Positions 25,101-34,629 of a DNA stretch of 64,000 nucleotides are shown in pieces. The stretch is from Mytilus galloprovincialis. Lineage: Eukaryota; Mollusca; Bivalvia; Mytilida; Mytilidae. A program made the position numbers and the translations under genes. How positions within the stretch are numbered: position 1 is the stretch's first letter; every line of letters starts with the position of its first letter. The stretch lies in contig NC_134842.1 of the NCBI RefSeq assembly GCF_965363235.1, positions 30,380,958 through 30,444,957 of the forward strand, written 5' to 3'. The notes beneath the pieces are model-generated. The model saw only the letters and a list, made by a program, of their open reading frames with translations. It was not told the DNA's origin and searched no databases.

Positions 25101-25126
25101 TGATAGGGTCTTTGCATCGGAACTAA
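22118..25126 (+). CDS. Naiad GIY-YIG endonuclease-reverse transcriptase, likely selenoprotein
   Basis: One frame of 1,003 codons from ATG 22118 to TAA 25124. It contains no TAA or TAG but four TGA codons, at 22280, 22373, 22406 and 23681 (residues 55, 86, 97, 522). GIY-YIG endonuclease, residues ~86-170: 'SIIYLLT-U-NKPGCGIQYVGETGR'. Its family has the zinc pattern C...viYll.C..C..qYVGeT, so residues 86 and 97 sit on conserved cysteines. The CxC linker is C385-N-C387. Reverse transcriptase: 'YWLPKLHKKPYKYRFI', motif A D658 in 'FDFSTLYTT', motif B 'GIPMGTNCAPLIADL', and catalytic Y787-L-D789-D790. The enzyme would nick the target and prime cDNA synthesis there. Naiads from spiders and clams are known to encode several selenocysteines, so TGA recoding is the natural reading. 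Decay by chance is the alternative, but would favour TAA in this AT-rich DNA. The ATG was chosen because 'MKLRNGK' starts with no ATG closer upstream in frame. Confidence 0.88.
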
Positions 25127-25182
25127 ACACATTTATTTCTTAAAAAAAACAGTTGTTGGCATGACACGGGTTATGTTCTTCT

Positions 25183-25250
25183 CATATATTTTATGATAGT
25201 ATGATACTAAACCCCTAACGGGAGGGATTGTACCTGATATTCATATGATG
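25183..25250 (+). promoter_or_regulatory. Candidate SECIS element in the Naiad 3' UTR
   Basis: ATGA at 25201-25204 is followed by 12 nt, then AA at 25217-25218 in an apical loop, then 16 nt, then TGAT at 25235-25238. That is the order and nearly the spacing of a type 1 SECIS. The upper helix pairs TAC/GTA, AA/TT and CCC/GGG with a mismatch and a bulge. The lower helix pairs TATGA (25192-25196) with TCATA (25241-25245). It begins 75 bp past the TAA. A SECIS in the 3' UTR is what eukaryotic selenocysteine insertion at UGA requires. The upper helix is shorter than usual, so a covariance-model check matters. Confidence 0.6.
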
Positions 25251-25768
25251 AAGACATAATCTTTCAATCAGTTTAATTGAGGTCTGGAGCTGGCATGTCA
25301 GTTAACTGCTAGTAGTCTGTTGTTATTCATGTATTATTGTCATTTTATTTATTTTCTTTTGTTACATCTTTTGACATCAGACTCGGACTTCTCTTGAACT
25401 GAATTTTAATGTGCGTATTGTTATTGTTTTACTTTTCTACATTGGCTAGAGGTATAGGGGGAGGGTTGAGATCTCATAAACATGTTTAACCCCGCCGCAA
25501 TTTTGCGCCTGTCCCAAGTCAGGAGCCTCTGGCCTTTGTTAGTCTTGTATGATTTTAAATTTTAGTTTCTTGTGTATAATTCGGAGTTTAGTATGACGTC
25601 CATTATCACTGTACTATTATGCATATTTTAGGGGCCAGCTGAAGGACACCTACGGGTGCGGGAATTCTCGCTACATTGAAGACCCATTGGTTGCCTTCGG
25701 CTGTTGTTTGCTCTATGGTCGGGTGGTTGTCGTTTTGACATATTCACCATTTCCTTTCTCAATTCTAT
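25209..25768 (+). repeat. Right pseudo-LTR of Naiad
   Basis: 560 bp, matching 21175-21734 with one difference seen (T for C in 'gtcgttttgac'). It holds the 3' strand of the SECIS-like hairpin and, at 25647-25658, the second copy of the TACG-loop hairpin. Confidence 0.95.
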
Positions 25769-26514
25769 AAGTTGAATGAATTCGTGCGTCTTTTGCTACG
25801 GCTCTCAAAATATTGTCTAACGACTAATTTCTACCAAAAAAAAAGTGATGAACATTTCAGTATAATTTAATTTCGAAGTAAGAGTTTTTGTGAAAAGAAC
25901 CCAAAGAATTATACTTTTAAAATTCTTAAATATCTACACATAAAAGAATTTGTCACTTAATATAAGACAGCAACCAGAGTCTGGGCAGACAAAAATACCC
26001 ATCATTACTTAACAAGCGAAGACATATTTCTTTTAATTAAAACATGACAAAACTGCAATCTAATATTCATGGCATATTTTATAGTTTCAGTTTTTCACTT
26101 GTTATCCCAAAAACACAGTTGTACGATTGATGCACAATATATCAATCCAAAGTTCAAGGAAAGTGGGCTTAATTGTCCGTAATGTTCAAAAAACCATTTT
26201 TTGATGATTGTATGTGAAAAAAATGTTACGCGTCTCTATTGTGTATGGTCACATGAACGGCCTACTCAAATATATATATATTTCGTTTCATATCTACCTA
26301 AAGGGAATTAGTTAACTAATCTTATTGTTGCATCGAATTGTCTGTTTTCTCTAGTGGCAGTATCCATTCAACAAATACTGCTAATTTAGTAGCTAGCTTC
26401 CGGAGATATCGAAAAAAAAAATCCACTTTGATTTCCAAATTATGAATAATGTTTCCTTGTCTATGTTTGTAGTCATCCTGTCGGTAAAAGGTTTTTAATT
26501 ATGTGTTAAAAAAA
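25769..26514. other. Non-coding spacer
   Basis: No gene or recognisable repeat. AT-rich. Confidence 0.5.
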
Positions 26515-26690
26515 AAGAGGAAAGTTGGAAATTCAAACTCATACATTGAAAATAAACTGACAACGCCGTGGCTAAAAATAAAAAGACAAACAGACAAATA
26601 ATAGAACAATAGACAAAACATAGAAAACTAAAGACCAAGTAACACGAACCCCACCAAAAACTGGGGATGATATCATGTTCTCCGGAATGG
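26515..26690 (-). mobile_element. SINE body fragment
   Basis: Matches the body of the tRNA-derived SINE at 15485-15852 ('aaaagacaaacagacaaa', 'ccccaccaaaaactgggg') but lacks the tRNA-like head: a truncated copy. Confidence 0.65.
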
Positions 26691-26719
26691 TAAGCAGATG
26701 CTGCTTAATTGTACGACAT

Positions 26720-27320
26720 ATCACCTACATACGAAAAGAGGGACATGTGCGCACGAAAAACTTGTTTACCGCCCACAACATTTTGAGTTTGTGCCATGTC
26801 ATCCTATCCGAATGATATGTACACATATATACGATATATGGTCTAGAAATGAAAAGGGAGCCATGTGCGCAAAAACAAAAAAACTTGTTTACCGCCCACC
26901 ACATTTCGAGCTTGTACCTAGTTCCCGATCGCAATATTGAGTATGTTACATATATACCAATATATAAAGGCTAATACCTTGAACCAGGATAGTACCAAGT
27001 CAACCTAGCGGAATGATATATACGATATATGGTCTAGATATGAAAAGGGAGGCATTTGCGCACGAAAATTGAGCTTGTACAAAGTCATCCTAGCGGAATG
27101 ATATGTACGATATATGGTCTAGATATGAAGAGGGGCCAGTGCGCACGAAAAACTTGTTTGCCGCACGTCACTTTTTTTAGCTTGGAATAAGTCATCCTAG
27201 CCAAATGATAAGTACGAAATATGGTCTAAAAATTAAACGGGGGATTTTTGCACACGAAAAAAACGGTTACATGCCCATAAACATTTGAGCTTGTACCAAG
27301 CCAGGCTTTCAAAATAATAT
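26720..27320 (+). repeat. Diverged tandem repeat, about five ~100-130-bp units
   Basis: Each unit has some of 'cgatatatggtctaga', 'gcgcacgaaaaacttgttt', 'gagcttgtac' and 'gtcatcctagc'. Units start near 26720, 26850, 27030, 27115 and 27215 and differ in length by internal deletion. The short open frames on both strands are by-products. Confidence 0.65.
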
Positions 27321-27519
27321 GTAAAGTTTTCCGTTGTTGTTCGTCTTTCTTTGTCTATGTTTTCGAAAGTGTCAAGTTATTGGTGGTAAGTGTGGTCCGT
27401 TTAACTAGTTCATCTATTTTCAAAAAACAGTATGTAAAAAAGCATATTCAATGAAAATTTAATTATTTCTAGAATGATAAAAATAACCTATAATGGTTGT
27501 TTTCGTTCACTATAGTGAA

Positions 27520-27825
27520 TATAAAAAAGATGTGGTATGATTTGTCAACGAGACAAGTCTTCGCAAGAGACCAAATGACACAGAAATTAAAAACTATTTA
27601 GTCACCGTACGACCTTCAACAATGAGAAAAATCCTTACCTCGAAGTCCGTTATAAAAGTCCCCGAAATAACACATGTTAAATAGTTCAAACGTGGAAACT
27701 AATCTCCTAATTTATGTTCAAAATAATAAACTAAAAACAAATTTGAAACATACGGCAACAAACTACAGCCATTGAATTTGAGACTCCTGGCTTGGGACAA
27801 CCACATTCAGAATATAGCTATGTTT
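27520..27825 (-). repeat. Dispersed mussel repeat A, diverged copy
   Basis: Reverse-strand copy ('gatgtggtatga', 'accgtacgaccttcaacaat', 'ggcttgggacaa'). It directly abuts the foldback fragment that follows. Confidence 0.7.
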
Positions 27826-27948
27826 CATCAAAAACTACCTTTACCAAAAACTTTAACCTGAAGCGGGACAGACGGACAAACGGACGAACAGACGAACGGA
27901 CGGATCAAAGAACATAATACCCCTCTACTTTCGTAGGTGGGGCATACA
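27826..27948 (+). mobile_element. Right-end fragment of the TATGCCCC foldback element
   Basis: Matches 12430-12530: 'ccaaaaactttaacctgaag', the 'gacggacgaac' tract and 'gtaggtggggcata'. It ends about 20 bp from the stop codon of the TNF-like gene. Confidence 0.7.
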
Positions 27949-27964
27949 AATGAAACTAGATAGA

Positions 27965-28891
27965 TTAAACGGTGTATTTAATTAATATCCTGTTAAGTTT
28001 ACTACTGACATAAATATTACTTAATGAATTAATGGTTACTTTGAATTCATCATTTTCTTTCAGATTGACAGTATCAGATATATCAAAACTATTTACGGAA
28101 GTTCCTGCTACCACGAATCGTTTACAGAACTCTTCGACATTGCTGCTGTATTTTATGCAAACAAATATGATCTCGCTATTTGAGGTATTGTAACTCTGGA
28201 AAGCTAAAGTTGATGATATTTCATACATCCCAGGGGAGATAACTCTAAACAATCCAGTATCGGTATAATATTTAACTTCAGTGGACGGCGTATTTTGGAA
28301 TGGAATAAAAAACAATGGACCTGATTTCTGATCTTCTCCCAGTCGACTTGCATTAACATGGAAGACTTCAATAACAGATCTAGACTGTAGTGGTTCCTTC
28401 TTGACGACCATGTTCATAACAAACCACAATACAATCGTAGTTCCAACACACATAAGATACAAAATGGCGAGAGCTAGTGTTCTAAGTCTTCTGTTCCTTT
28501 TTACTCTATTTCGACTTTCTTGGTTAGAGCTTTTATGGCAGTCAGCAGTTTTTGTAATGCTTAAATTCTGATTTGATAGTTTATAATCATTTTGTAAATT
28601 TTGTTGTTGTTCATCAAGCACCATGCTTATATTAGAACAGTATTGTTTATCTATAGGCTTGTTGATTTCGTTTTTTAAACTGATATAAGCATCACTCAAA
28701 TCGTCTCTCAATTCAACAGGAGACATTTTAAAAGATTTCACTGTACTGCACGAATGCTGATGCTGCAAAGATTTCACTGTACTGCACGAATGTTGATGCT
28801 GCAAACATTTGACACTTAAGTTCATGTCTTGTGACATTCTGCATGTGTCAGATATGTATGGCTTGTATCCTTTCTTGTGTGGCGTTTTCAC
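27965..28891 (-). CDS. TNF-like type II membrane protein (coding exon)
   Basis: Open exon of 308 codons ending in TAA-class stop at 27965. Its right edge coincides with an acceptor ('tttttgttttag' then GTG at 28891), so an upstream exon is likely. The first in-frame ATG is at 28837, which would give 290 aa. The layout is a long hydrophilic N-terminal cytoplasmic part, a basic stop 'RNRVKRNRRLR', one membrane helix (308-aa numbering, ~138-163), then a ~145-aa ectodomain. The ectodomain ends in jelly-roll-like strands: 'GLFRVISPGMYEIS', 'DTVNLKENDEFKVTI' and 'ILIKYTV'. C245 and C256 could form a disulfide. This resembles TNF-family ligands; a C1q-like fold is the alternative. A 13-residue segment 'LQHQHSCSTVKS' occurs twice in tandem from a 39-bp DNA duplication. 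Receptor and function are unknown. Confidence 0.6.
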   Translation of the reverse strand: MKTPHKKGYKPYISDTCRMSQDMNLSVKCLQHQHSCSTVKSLQHQHSCSTVKSFKMSPVELRDDLSDAYISLKNEINKPIDKQYCSNISMVLDEQQQNLQNDYKLSNQNLSITKTADCHKSSNQESRNRVKRNRRLRTLALAILYLMCVGTTIVLWFVMNMVVKKEPLQSRSVIEVFHVNASRLGEDQKSGPLFFIPFQNTPSTEVKYYTDTGLFRVISPGMYEISSTLAFQSYNTSNSEIIFVCIKYSSNVEEFCKRFVVAGTSVNSFDISDTVNLKENDEFKVTINSLSNIYVSSKLNRILIKYTV

Positions 28892-30439
28892 CTAAAACAA
28901 AAAGCAAAAGAGTGAGTATAAGAATGCATTGATTTTAAAAAAATCAATTTTTAACAACGTTTAAGATTTATTAAAAAATCTTTCAAATGTGAACACAAAT
29001 GATTAACCATTACATTTTAAGCATAGTTTATTACCTTTAAAAGAGGAACTTATGTTGCTGATAAATCAGTGATAATTAAAAAAAAAATCTTTGAAATGTG
29101 ATCCCTACTTATTGACCATGATGAAGATGATATGTTTTGCATACCTTTGAAAATATTACTTATATGGTTGATGAATTTAAATATTGTCATTTTTATCTCT
29201 GATTAAATTATTTGCACCCTTAATGTACATGTAGGCATCAACTTACTCTCTTAATCTTCCCAAAAGGTTTTGAATACAAAGTCAGATTATTTCCAACCTC
29301 TATATATATAGTTCAAAATTATGATTCATATGATTGTTTTAGTTAGGGTAATACCGAAGAATATTTTATCAAAAATTTAAAAAAAAAACAATCGATGCCA
29401 ATTGAACACTTAATGATTACAAATATGTACTGAAAGTTGAAAGGAAGTTATAGTATACATAATACGGAAACATCGCTTTATACATATATTACAAACAACA
29501 CTAAAATGTCTATGTAAGTTGGAACTATGATTAATGCCGGATGCTGTAGAAAATTTAAAATAAAAAAACATTTTTTTAAGTGGTTTATTCATATTTAATA
29601 CATGTGAAAGTATGTTTTTGACAGGTTAAAAACTGTGCTTTATAAAGCTTCCCCCAACACTTTTTTTCTAACATAGGTCAAGGTTCGTTCGGATTTATTT
29701 TTCGGTTTCAATACCATAGCGTAGGGTTTCAGTTTATTTCTAGAATTTTGAATCTTGATATCAGTAACTTTTTTCTGCTTAAGATAATCCATTTATATTA
29801 TGAGCTTGAATCACTTACAGCCCTCCTCTAACCCCTACTGTTTATTTCCGCCGCTATAAAAAAAAATCTGTTCGCCATTTGTTTGGTATAGTTCTGAAAG
29901 TGTCATTGAACACCAACAAACAAGCAATTGGTCACTACAGATAATTCTGTAATTAATTTCAATAGCATATGGGAACATGGTATAAATTGTGTTCTAAACT
30001 TTATTTCGACACGACAGTTTCATTTGATTCAAAATATAGGCATCAATATACGGTATATATGTTATTATATTAAATTCAACGCGAATTGCTATCAGTAGAC
30101 TCACAGTAGCTCTTATTCGTTTTCTGTAGGAAACATGGCATTTATATGTTTACGTAAGAAATAGAATATCACAAAATTCTCTCTCTCTCCCGACCCCTTC
30201 TACAGTTGGATTTCTAGTGACAAAATATTACCTCCCCTGTAAATATTGAAAACTATATCTTCACATTGTTTGTCCCATTTTAGCAAGATCGCTTTCAATA
30301 ATGGATTCACGTAAGAATGTTCTAATAAATAGAAAACATTGAAATAAAAACAAAACTTCCCCTCAATGTTATCATTTTCCTCCCTAAATAGCAAACGACG
30401 AGCACAACAGGCTATAGATCCTTGGAGTAAAATTGCTTT
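28892..30439. other. Probable 5' region or intron of the TNF-like gene
   Basis: No further coding exon could be recognised. AT-rich, with no repeat identified. Confidence 0.35.
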
Positions 30440-31075
30440 CAAATGTCGCTTTGCGAATAACTTTCTGGTATGGAGTATTCAATGCACTCCTGTCGTATTA
30501 AAATTTAAAACTTGTTGCCATTTGTTAGCTATTATTCGTGTGTTTCTTTGTCAATTATGTTCTCCTATTTATTTATATTGTAGTCCTGTAATGTTGTGTT
30601 GTCATTTTAATGTTACATTTCACTTGGCCATAAAAGAGGGAGGTTTGGCTTGCCACAAAACCAAGTTCAACCCACCATTGTTTCCTTTAAAAATGTCCTG
30701 TACCATGTCAGGAATATGGCTATTGTTATATTATAGTTCGTTTCTGTGTGTGTTACATCTTAACGTTGTGTTTCCGTTGTGTCATTTGTTTTCTCTTATT
30801 TTTGAGTGTGAATTCACATTACTATAAGACGTGTCACGGTACTTATCTATCCCAAATTCATGTATTTGGTTTTGATGTTATATTTGTTATTCTCATAGGA
30901 TTTTGTGTAATGCTTAGTCCGTTTCTGTGTGTGTTACATTTTAATGTTGTGTCGTTGTTCTCCTCTTATATTTAATGCGTTTCCCTCAGTTTTAGTTTGT
31001 TACCCCGATTTTGTTTTTTGTCCATGGATTTATGAGTTTTGAACAGCGGTATACTACTGTTGCCTTAATTCTTCT
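30440..31075 (+). repeat. Composite dispersed mussel repeat B
   Basis: Two modules containing 'gtttctgtgtgtgttaca' (30750 and 30925) are followed by 'tttgttaccccgattttg', 'gtccatggatttatgagt' and 'agcggtatactactgttgcc'. A reverse-strand copy lies at about 43740-43960. The open frames across it are not conserved coding sequence. Confidence 0.65.
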
Positions 31076-31529
31076 ATTTATTTGTTTTCTGTCTGTATAC
31101 ATCTCTGGAACTTGTAACATTAGAGCAGATAACCTACCAAACACATATACAATTGGTGACAGCTGCTTCATATAGAAGTAAATCAGATCACTAAAACTAG
31201 AAAACCTTTTCACACCAAAAAATATAAATTATAGCCATGATATCACTGATCTGAGTCAAACGGGGAACATTAAAAGATGGACATATCTAATACAAAGATA
31301 ATAAAAGTAACAAACGGTGATTTGACAGTTGACCAAATTATTTCTTCAGATAATCATGTTCCTGCTTCATTGCAGATCTTTTATCACTTACATTTGTTGT
31401 TCGGATTATGATATTCGTGCCGAAGGTTGGTGATTCAGTCCAGGTACTCAAGACTTTCCTCGCCAATACAACCTGGTCGCCATAATGTAGCTATAATGTT
31501 AGAATTAAGTTGCGTTAAACAATCATTAA

Positions 31530-31975
31530 TTAAAGAATCAAGTTTAAGGCAAAGCATAACAAACAAGCAATTTATGTGGAATTAACGGCCACAGTTCACT
31601 TTGAATGACGAGGTCTGACATGATAACAGAATGCCGACATGATTGATTTAACTGACAAATCTGTGCACCATTGGTATCAATGAAAGCTCAAGTTCCTCCA
31701 GGTTAAATCCTAAAGAGAACGAGGGCCATGATCCCCAAATACATCGGGTCTTATTCGCATCACCCCCTGGTTTCAGGGGAGTAAAGATTAACAATTTAAC
31801 AATTTCTAGATCATAAAACAGTTAAGCTCGAACTGGTACCAATTCAGAACCGGCCACTCAGGGTAGACATGAGATGGTCTCAACAGAACTTCCTGCGGTA
31901 ACGCAGGAAAGTAAAAAACTAATATGATCCGACGTACAATACAGGAACGGATCATCACCCCTTAATCTTGCCAGA
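31530..31975 (+). repeat. Direct-repeat copy 1 of the DIRS/Ngaro-like fossil
   Basis: Starts 'attaattaaagaatcaag' and ends 'cttaatcttgcc'. It matches 32549-32966 very closely, with one ~30-bp length difference between copies. Confidence 0.9.
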
Positions 31976-32548
31976 CCCCGCCAAACAACCTTTTACTGTG
32001 ACAAAATATTTTATTACCATATAATGAACAATTATACTATTATTGGAGATATTAACTCTGAAAGTTCATAACAAAAATTTAAAGTTCTATATGTGTTCCA
32101 GGTGGATAAACTAAAATCATACTGATTGTTCCAATCGCATTGCTGGTGGATGATTGTCCTGGTAAAACTGTATAACACTCACTCGAATATTTAGAATACG
32201 ATAGTTCTCAAAAGTTTGTTCAGCAAGCAATTCCATCGGCTTAGTCTAGTCATCTTTATTTTGTCCAACAACGTATTAAGTATCAGGCTTCTCTCTGAAC
32301 AGCCTGAAAAGTGAATAAAACAGCAGCAGACACAAGTAATTGTTGGTAGAGTGTGAGGGGAGGTGAGTGGGTTTTGAAACTTTCACTTATCCAGAGCGGC
32401 TAGTTCAACTGTGAGGCTGAAGTCACGTGATGTTTATAAGCCGGAAGCGAGATGCGGATCCGAATGATAAAATATGTCATTTAAGGAAAATAAATATATT
32501 AATCAAATCTCTTTCATTAAATTGGTTTATCTTATAAGTGATAAACCT

Positions 32549-32966
32549 TATTAATTAAAGAATCAAGTTTAAGGCAAAGCATAACAAACAAGCAATTTAT
32601 GTGGAATTAACGGCCACAATTCACTTTGAATGACGAGGTCTGACATGATAACAGAATGCCGACATGATTGATTTAACTGACAAATCTTTGCACCATTGGT
32701 ATCAATGGATGCTCAAGTTCCTCCAGGTTAAATCCTAAAGAGAACGAGAGCCATGATCCCCAAATACGTCGGGTCTTATTCGCATCAACCCCTGGTTTCA
32801 GGGGAGTAAAGATTAACAATTTAACAATTTCTAGATCATAAAACAGTCAAGCTCGAACTGGTACCAATTCAGAACCGGCCACTCAGGGTAGACATGAGAT
32901 GGTCTCAACAGAACTAATATGATCCGACGTACAATACAGGAACGGATCATGACCCCTTAATCTTGC
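32549..32966 (+). repeat. Direct-repeat copy 2 of the DIRS/Ngaro-like fossil
   Basis: Second copy, about 1.02 kb after the first. The two are separated by ~575 bp of unrelated sequence. Confidence 0.9.
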
Positions 32967-33050
32967 CACGTGAGTGAGTCTATACACACTCATTAAATAC
33001 CCCCCCCTTTTTTTTAACCCCTTGAAAACCATAAGAAATTCTATTCCAAA

Positions 33051-33617
33051 TTATACTTCCGGGAAACGCCGAATTTTTTGAGATGATAGGAAAGTTTCAA
33101 TACCCCCTTGTATGTTGTTCAAGTATATATCATAAGCAATATCGGATAAGTGAGTTCCGTCATATCTATACAAGTTCATCTCTCGAGCTCGGATATTAGG
33201 ATGCTGAATAACACAGTGCCCATCATTCAAGGCATAATTGTTAATTATAGCCGAGTTTACTCGTTTTCGAGATCTTTCGATAGCTTTTCCATCTGTAGCA
33301 CCGTGCCAATACCTTCGCATTAGCATTTCGCTCCATACGATGCGAGTGTTAGGTAGAAGTAAATGCAGACGCAGAATATCCCTTTCAATATTTTGGATGA
33401 GTTCCAAAGTTTTAACTTTGACCAGATCATTGGAACCAAGCTGAATGATTATCATGGCGGGAGGAGAAAATTTGTCAACTGCATGGGATACCTTGGCATT
33501 AAAATCATTCCACAGGCGAGGCACAAACTTCTCAATGCCACGACACTCTAAAGTGTTTTCAGGATTCTTGTAAACTTTGGGGGGTTCCGTTAGCAGAGGA
33601 AAAAACGGTCGAGCCAA
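33051..33617 (-). CDS. SGNH-hydrolase-like frame within a retroelement fossil
   Basis: An open frame of 188 codons. It shows 'IIIQLGSNDL' (the G-x-N-D block) and 'DGTHLSDIAYDIYLNN' (the D-x-x-H block) of SGNH/GDSL hydrolases. Frames of this kind are usual in Ngaro/DIRS-type retroelements of aquatic animals, so I assign it to the fossil and not to the host. The N-terminal serine block is not evident, and the frame appears to be only part of the original reading frame. Confidence 0.55.
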   Translation of the reverse strand: MARPFFPLLTEPPKVYKNPENTLECRGIEKFVPRLWNDFNAKVSHAVDKFSPPAMIIIQLGSNDLVKVKTLELIQNIERDILRLHLLLPNTRIVWSEMLMRRYWHGATDGKAIERSRKRVNSAIINNYALNDGHCVIQHPNIRAREMNLYRYDGTHLSDIAYDIYLNNIQGGIETFLSSQKIRRFPEV

Positions 33618-33994
33618 CGGAAGTGTTGATATTCCTTGGTATAGAATTTGACACCATCAACATCATAATGCGTCTCCCCGAAGACAAACTTATTGGTTAA
33701 AAGCCAGAATTTCTTATTGTTTAGATAGATCCAAAATCACCCTTCGGGATTTACAATCTTTGATTGGTATACTAAATTTTGCATGTCAAGTAATTGTCCC
33801 GGGCCTTATTATCTAAAGATACGCAAAAATTGGCAAAAAATGTCATTGATACTATTTCTAATGTCTATAATTGTGATTTTCAAGGTAATTAAATTCGTAT
33901 CAACTCGGCCGAGAATCGGAGTCACCGAGGTTAGCCGATGGGAGATGATTGATAAAAATTACAGTCAAATTGGCATATTGGAATCTGATGTTCA

Positions 33995-34240
33995 GTGGTT
34001 GTCGTCAGTTTATGTGGTTCATACGTGTTTCTCGTTTCTCGTTTATTATATAGATTAGACCGTTGGTTTTCCCATTTGAATGCCGGTTTAACACTAGTAA
34101 GTTTTGGGGCCCTTTATAGCTTGCTGTTCGGTGTGAAAACCGTACCTTGACCTATAATGGTTTACTTTTATAAATTGTGACTTGGATGGAGAGTTGTCTC
34201 ATTGGCACTCATGCCGCATCTTTCTATATCTATAAGTTTG
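33995..34240 (+). repeat. Dispersed mussel repeat, variant subfamily
   Basis: Close match to 14935-15200 ('atatagattagaccgttggt', 'acttggatggagagttgtct'). Confidence 0.75.
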
Positions 34241-34629
34241 AAGATCTTGTATATAGCCAACTACTGTCTGCTTTGCACAGTTTTTGTTTATCTACCATGG
34301 TTTTAAACTGCTTTTCAGCTTTTCAAGAAAATGCCATTTAAAGTGAAAAATAACCGTTTAGCCACATTTTTTTAAAGTATTATCAATACACTGTCTTATT
34401 TGTTTTAAAAACTGTTAATTGAATGCATTTTTATAGGGAAACATTCTAAGTGAAAAGGTTTTTTCTATACTCTATAATACGGTTAAATAAGTTCGTTTTT
34501 TTTTTTTTGGTTCTAAATGAATTACAAGTTTGATCCAAAATAGCTACAGACTTGTTCACCTTGATCAAGTTACCTTGACATCTTTTTCTATTGTTTACAT
34601 TTAGTTACTGCTATAAATTTAAACAGGAA

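Larger units (their letters stand above)
21175..25768 (+). mobile_element. Naiad-type Penelope-like retroelement with pseudo-LTRs
   Basis: Order: pseudo-LTR (21175-21734), 5' leader (21735-22117), one long frame (22118-25126), short unique 3' UTR (25127-25208), pseudo-LTR (25209-25768). A GIY-YIG endonuclease lies before the reverse transcriptase and a CxC motif lies between them. That permuted order defines the Naiad/Chlamys branch of Penelope-like elements; canonical members carry the endonuclease at the C-terminus. The repeats are pseudo-LTRs, known in this group from tandem or partial-tandem insertion, and not retroviral LTRs: there is no integrase, protease or capsid region and no TG...CA ends. 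One base difference was seen between the two 560-bp repeats, so insertion is recent. No target-site duplication is clear. Confidence 0.9.
31525..33815. mobile_element. Broken DIRS/Ngaro-like retroelement fossil
   Basis: Parts: two direct copies of a ~430-bp sequence (31530-31975 and 32549-32966), a minus-strand SGNH-hydrolase-like frame (33051-33617), and a short plus-strand remnant of reverse transcriptase/RNase H type (33617-33815, 'FLGIEFDT' and a downstream 'TLRDLQSLIG'-like stretch). SGNH-type frames and internally repeated ends are known from Ngaro/DIRS-type elements. The two coding parts face opposite ways, so this is a rearranged or composite remnant. It is clearly broken and most of the polymerase is missing. 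An old insertion is likely. Confidence 0.45.

Noticed and set aside
21175-25768. LTR retrotransposon flanked by 560-bp LTRs
   Set aside because: The coding region is GIY-YIG plus Penelope-type reverse transcriptase; no protease, RNase H, integrase or capsid region, no TG...CA ends and no primer-binding site were seen. The repeats fit pseudo-LTRs.
30366-30827. 153-codon plus-strand frame
   Set aside because: It spans dispersed repeat B modules that also occur in reverse at 43.7-44.0 kb; Cys/Leu-rich translation without a domain.
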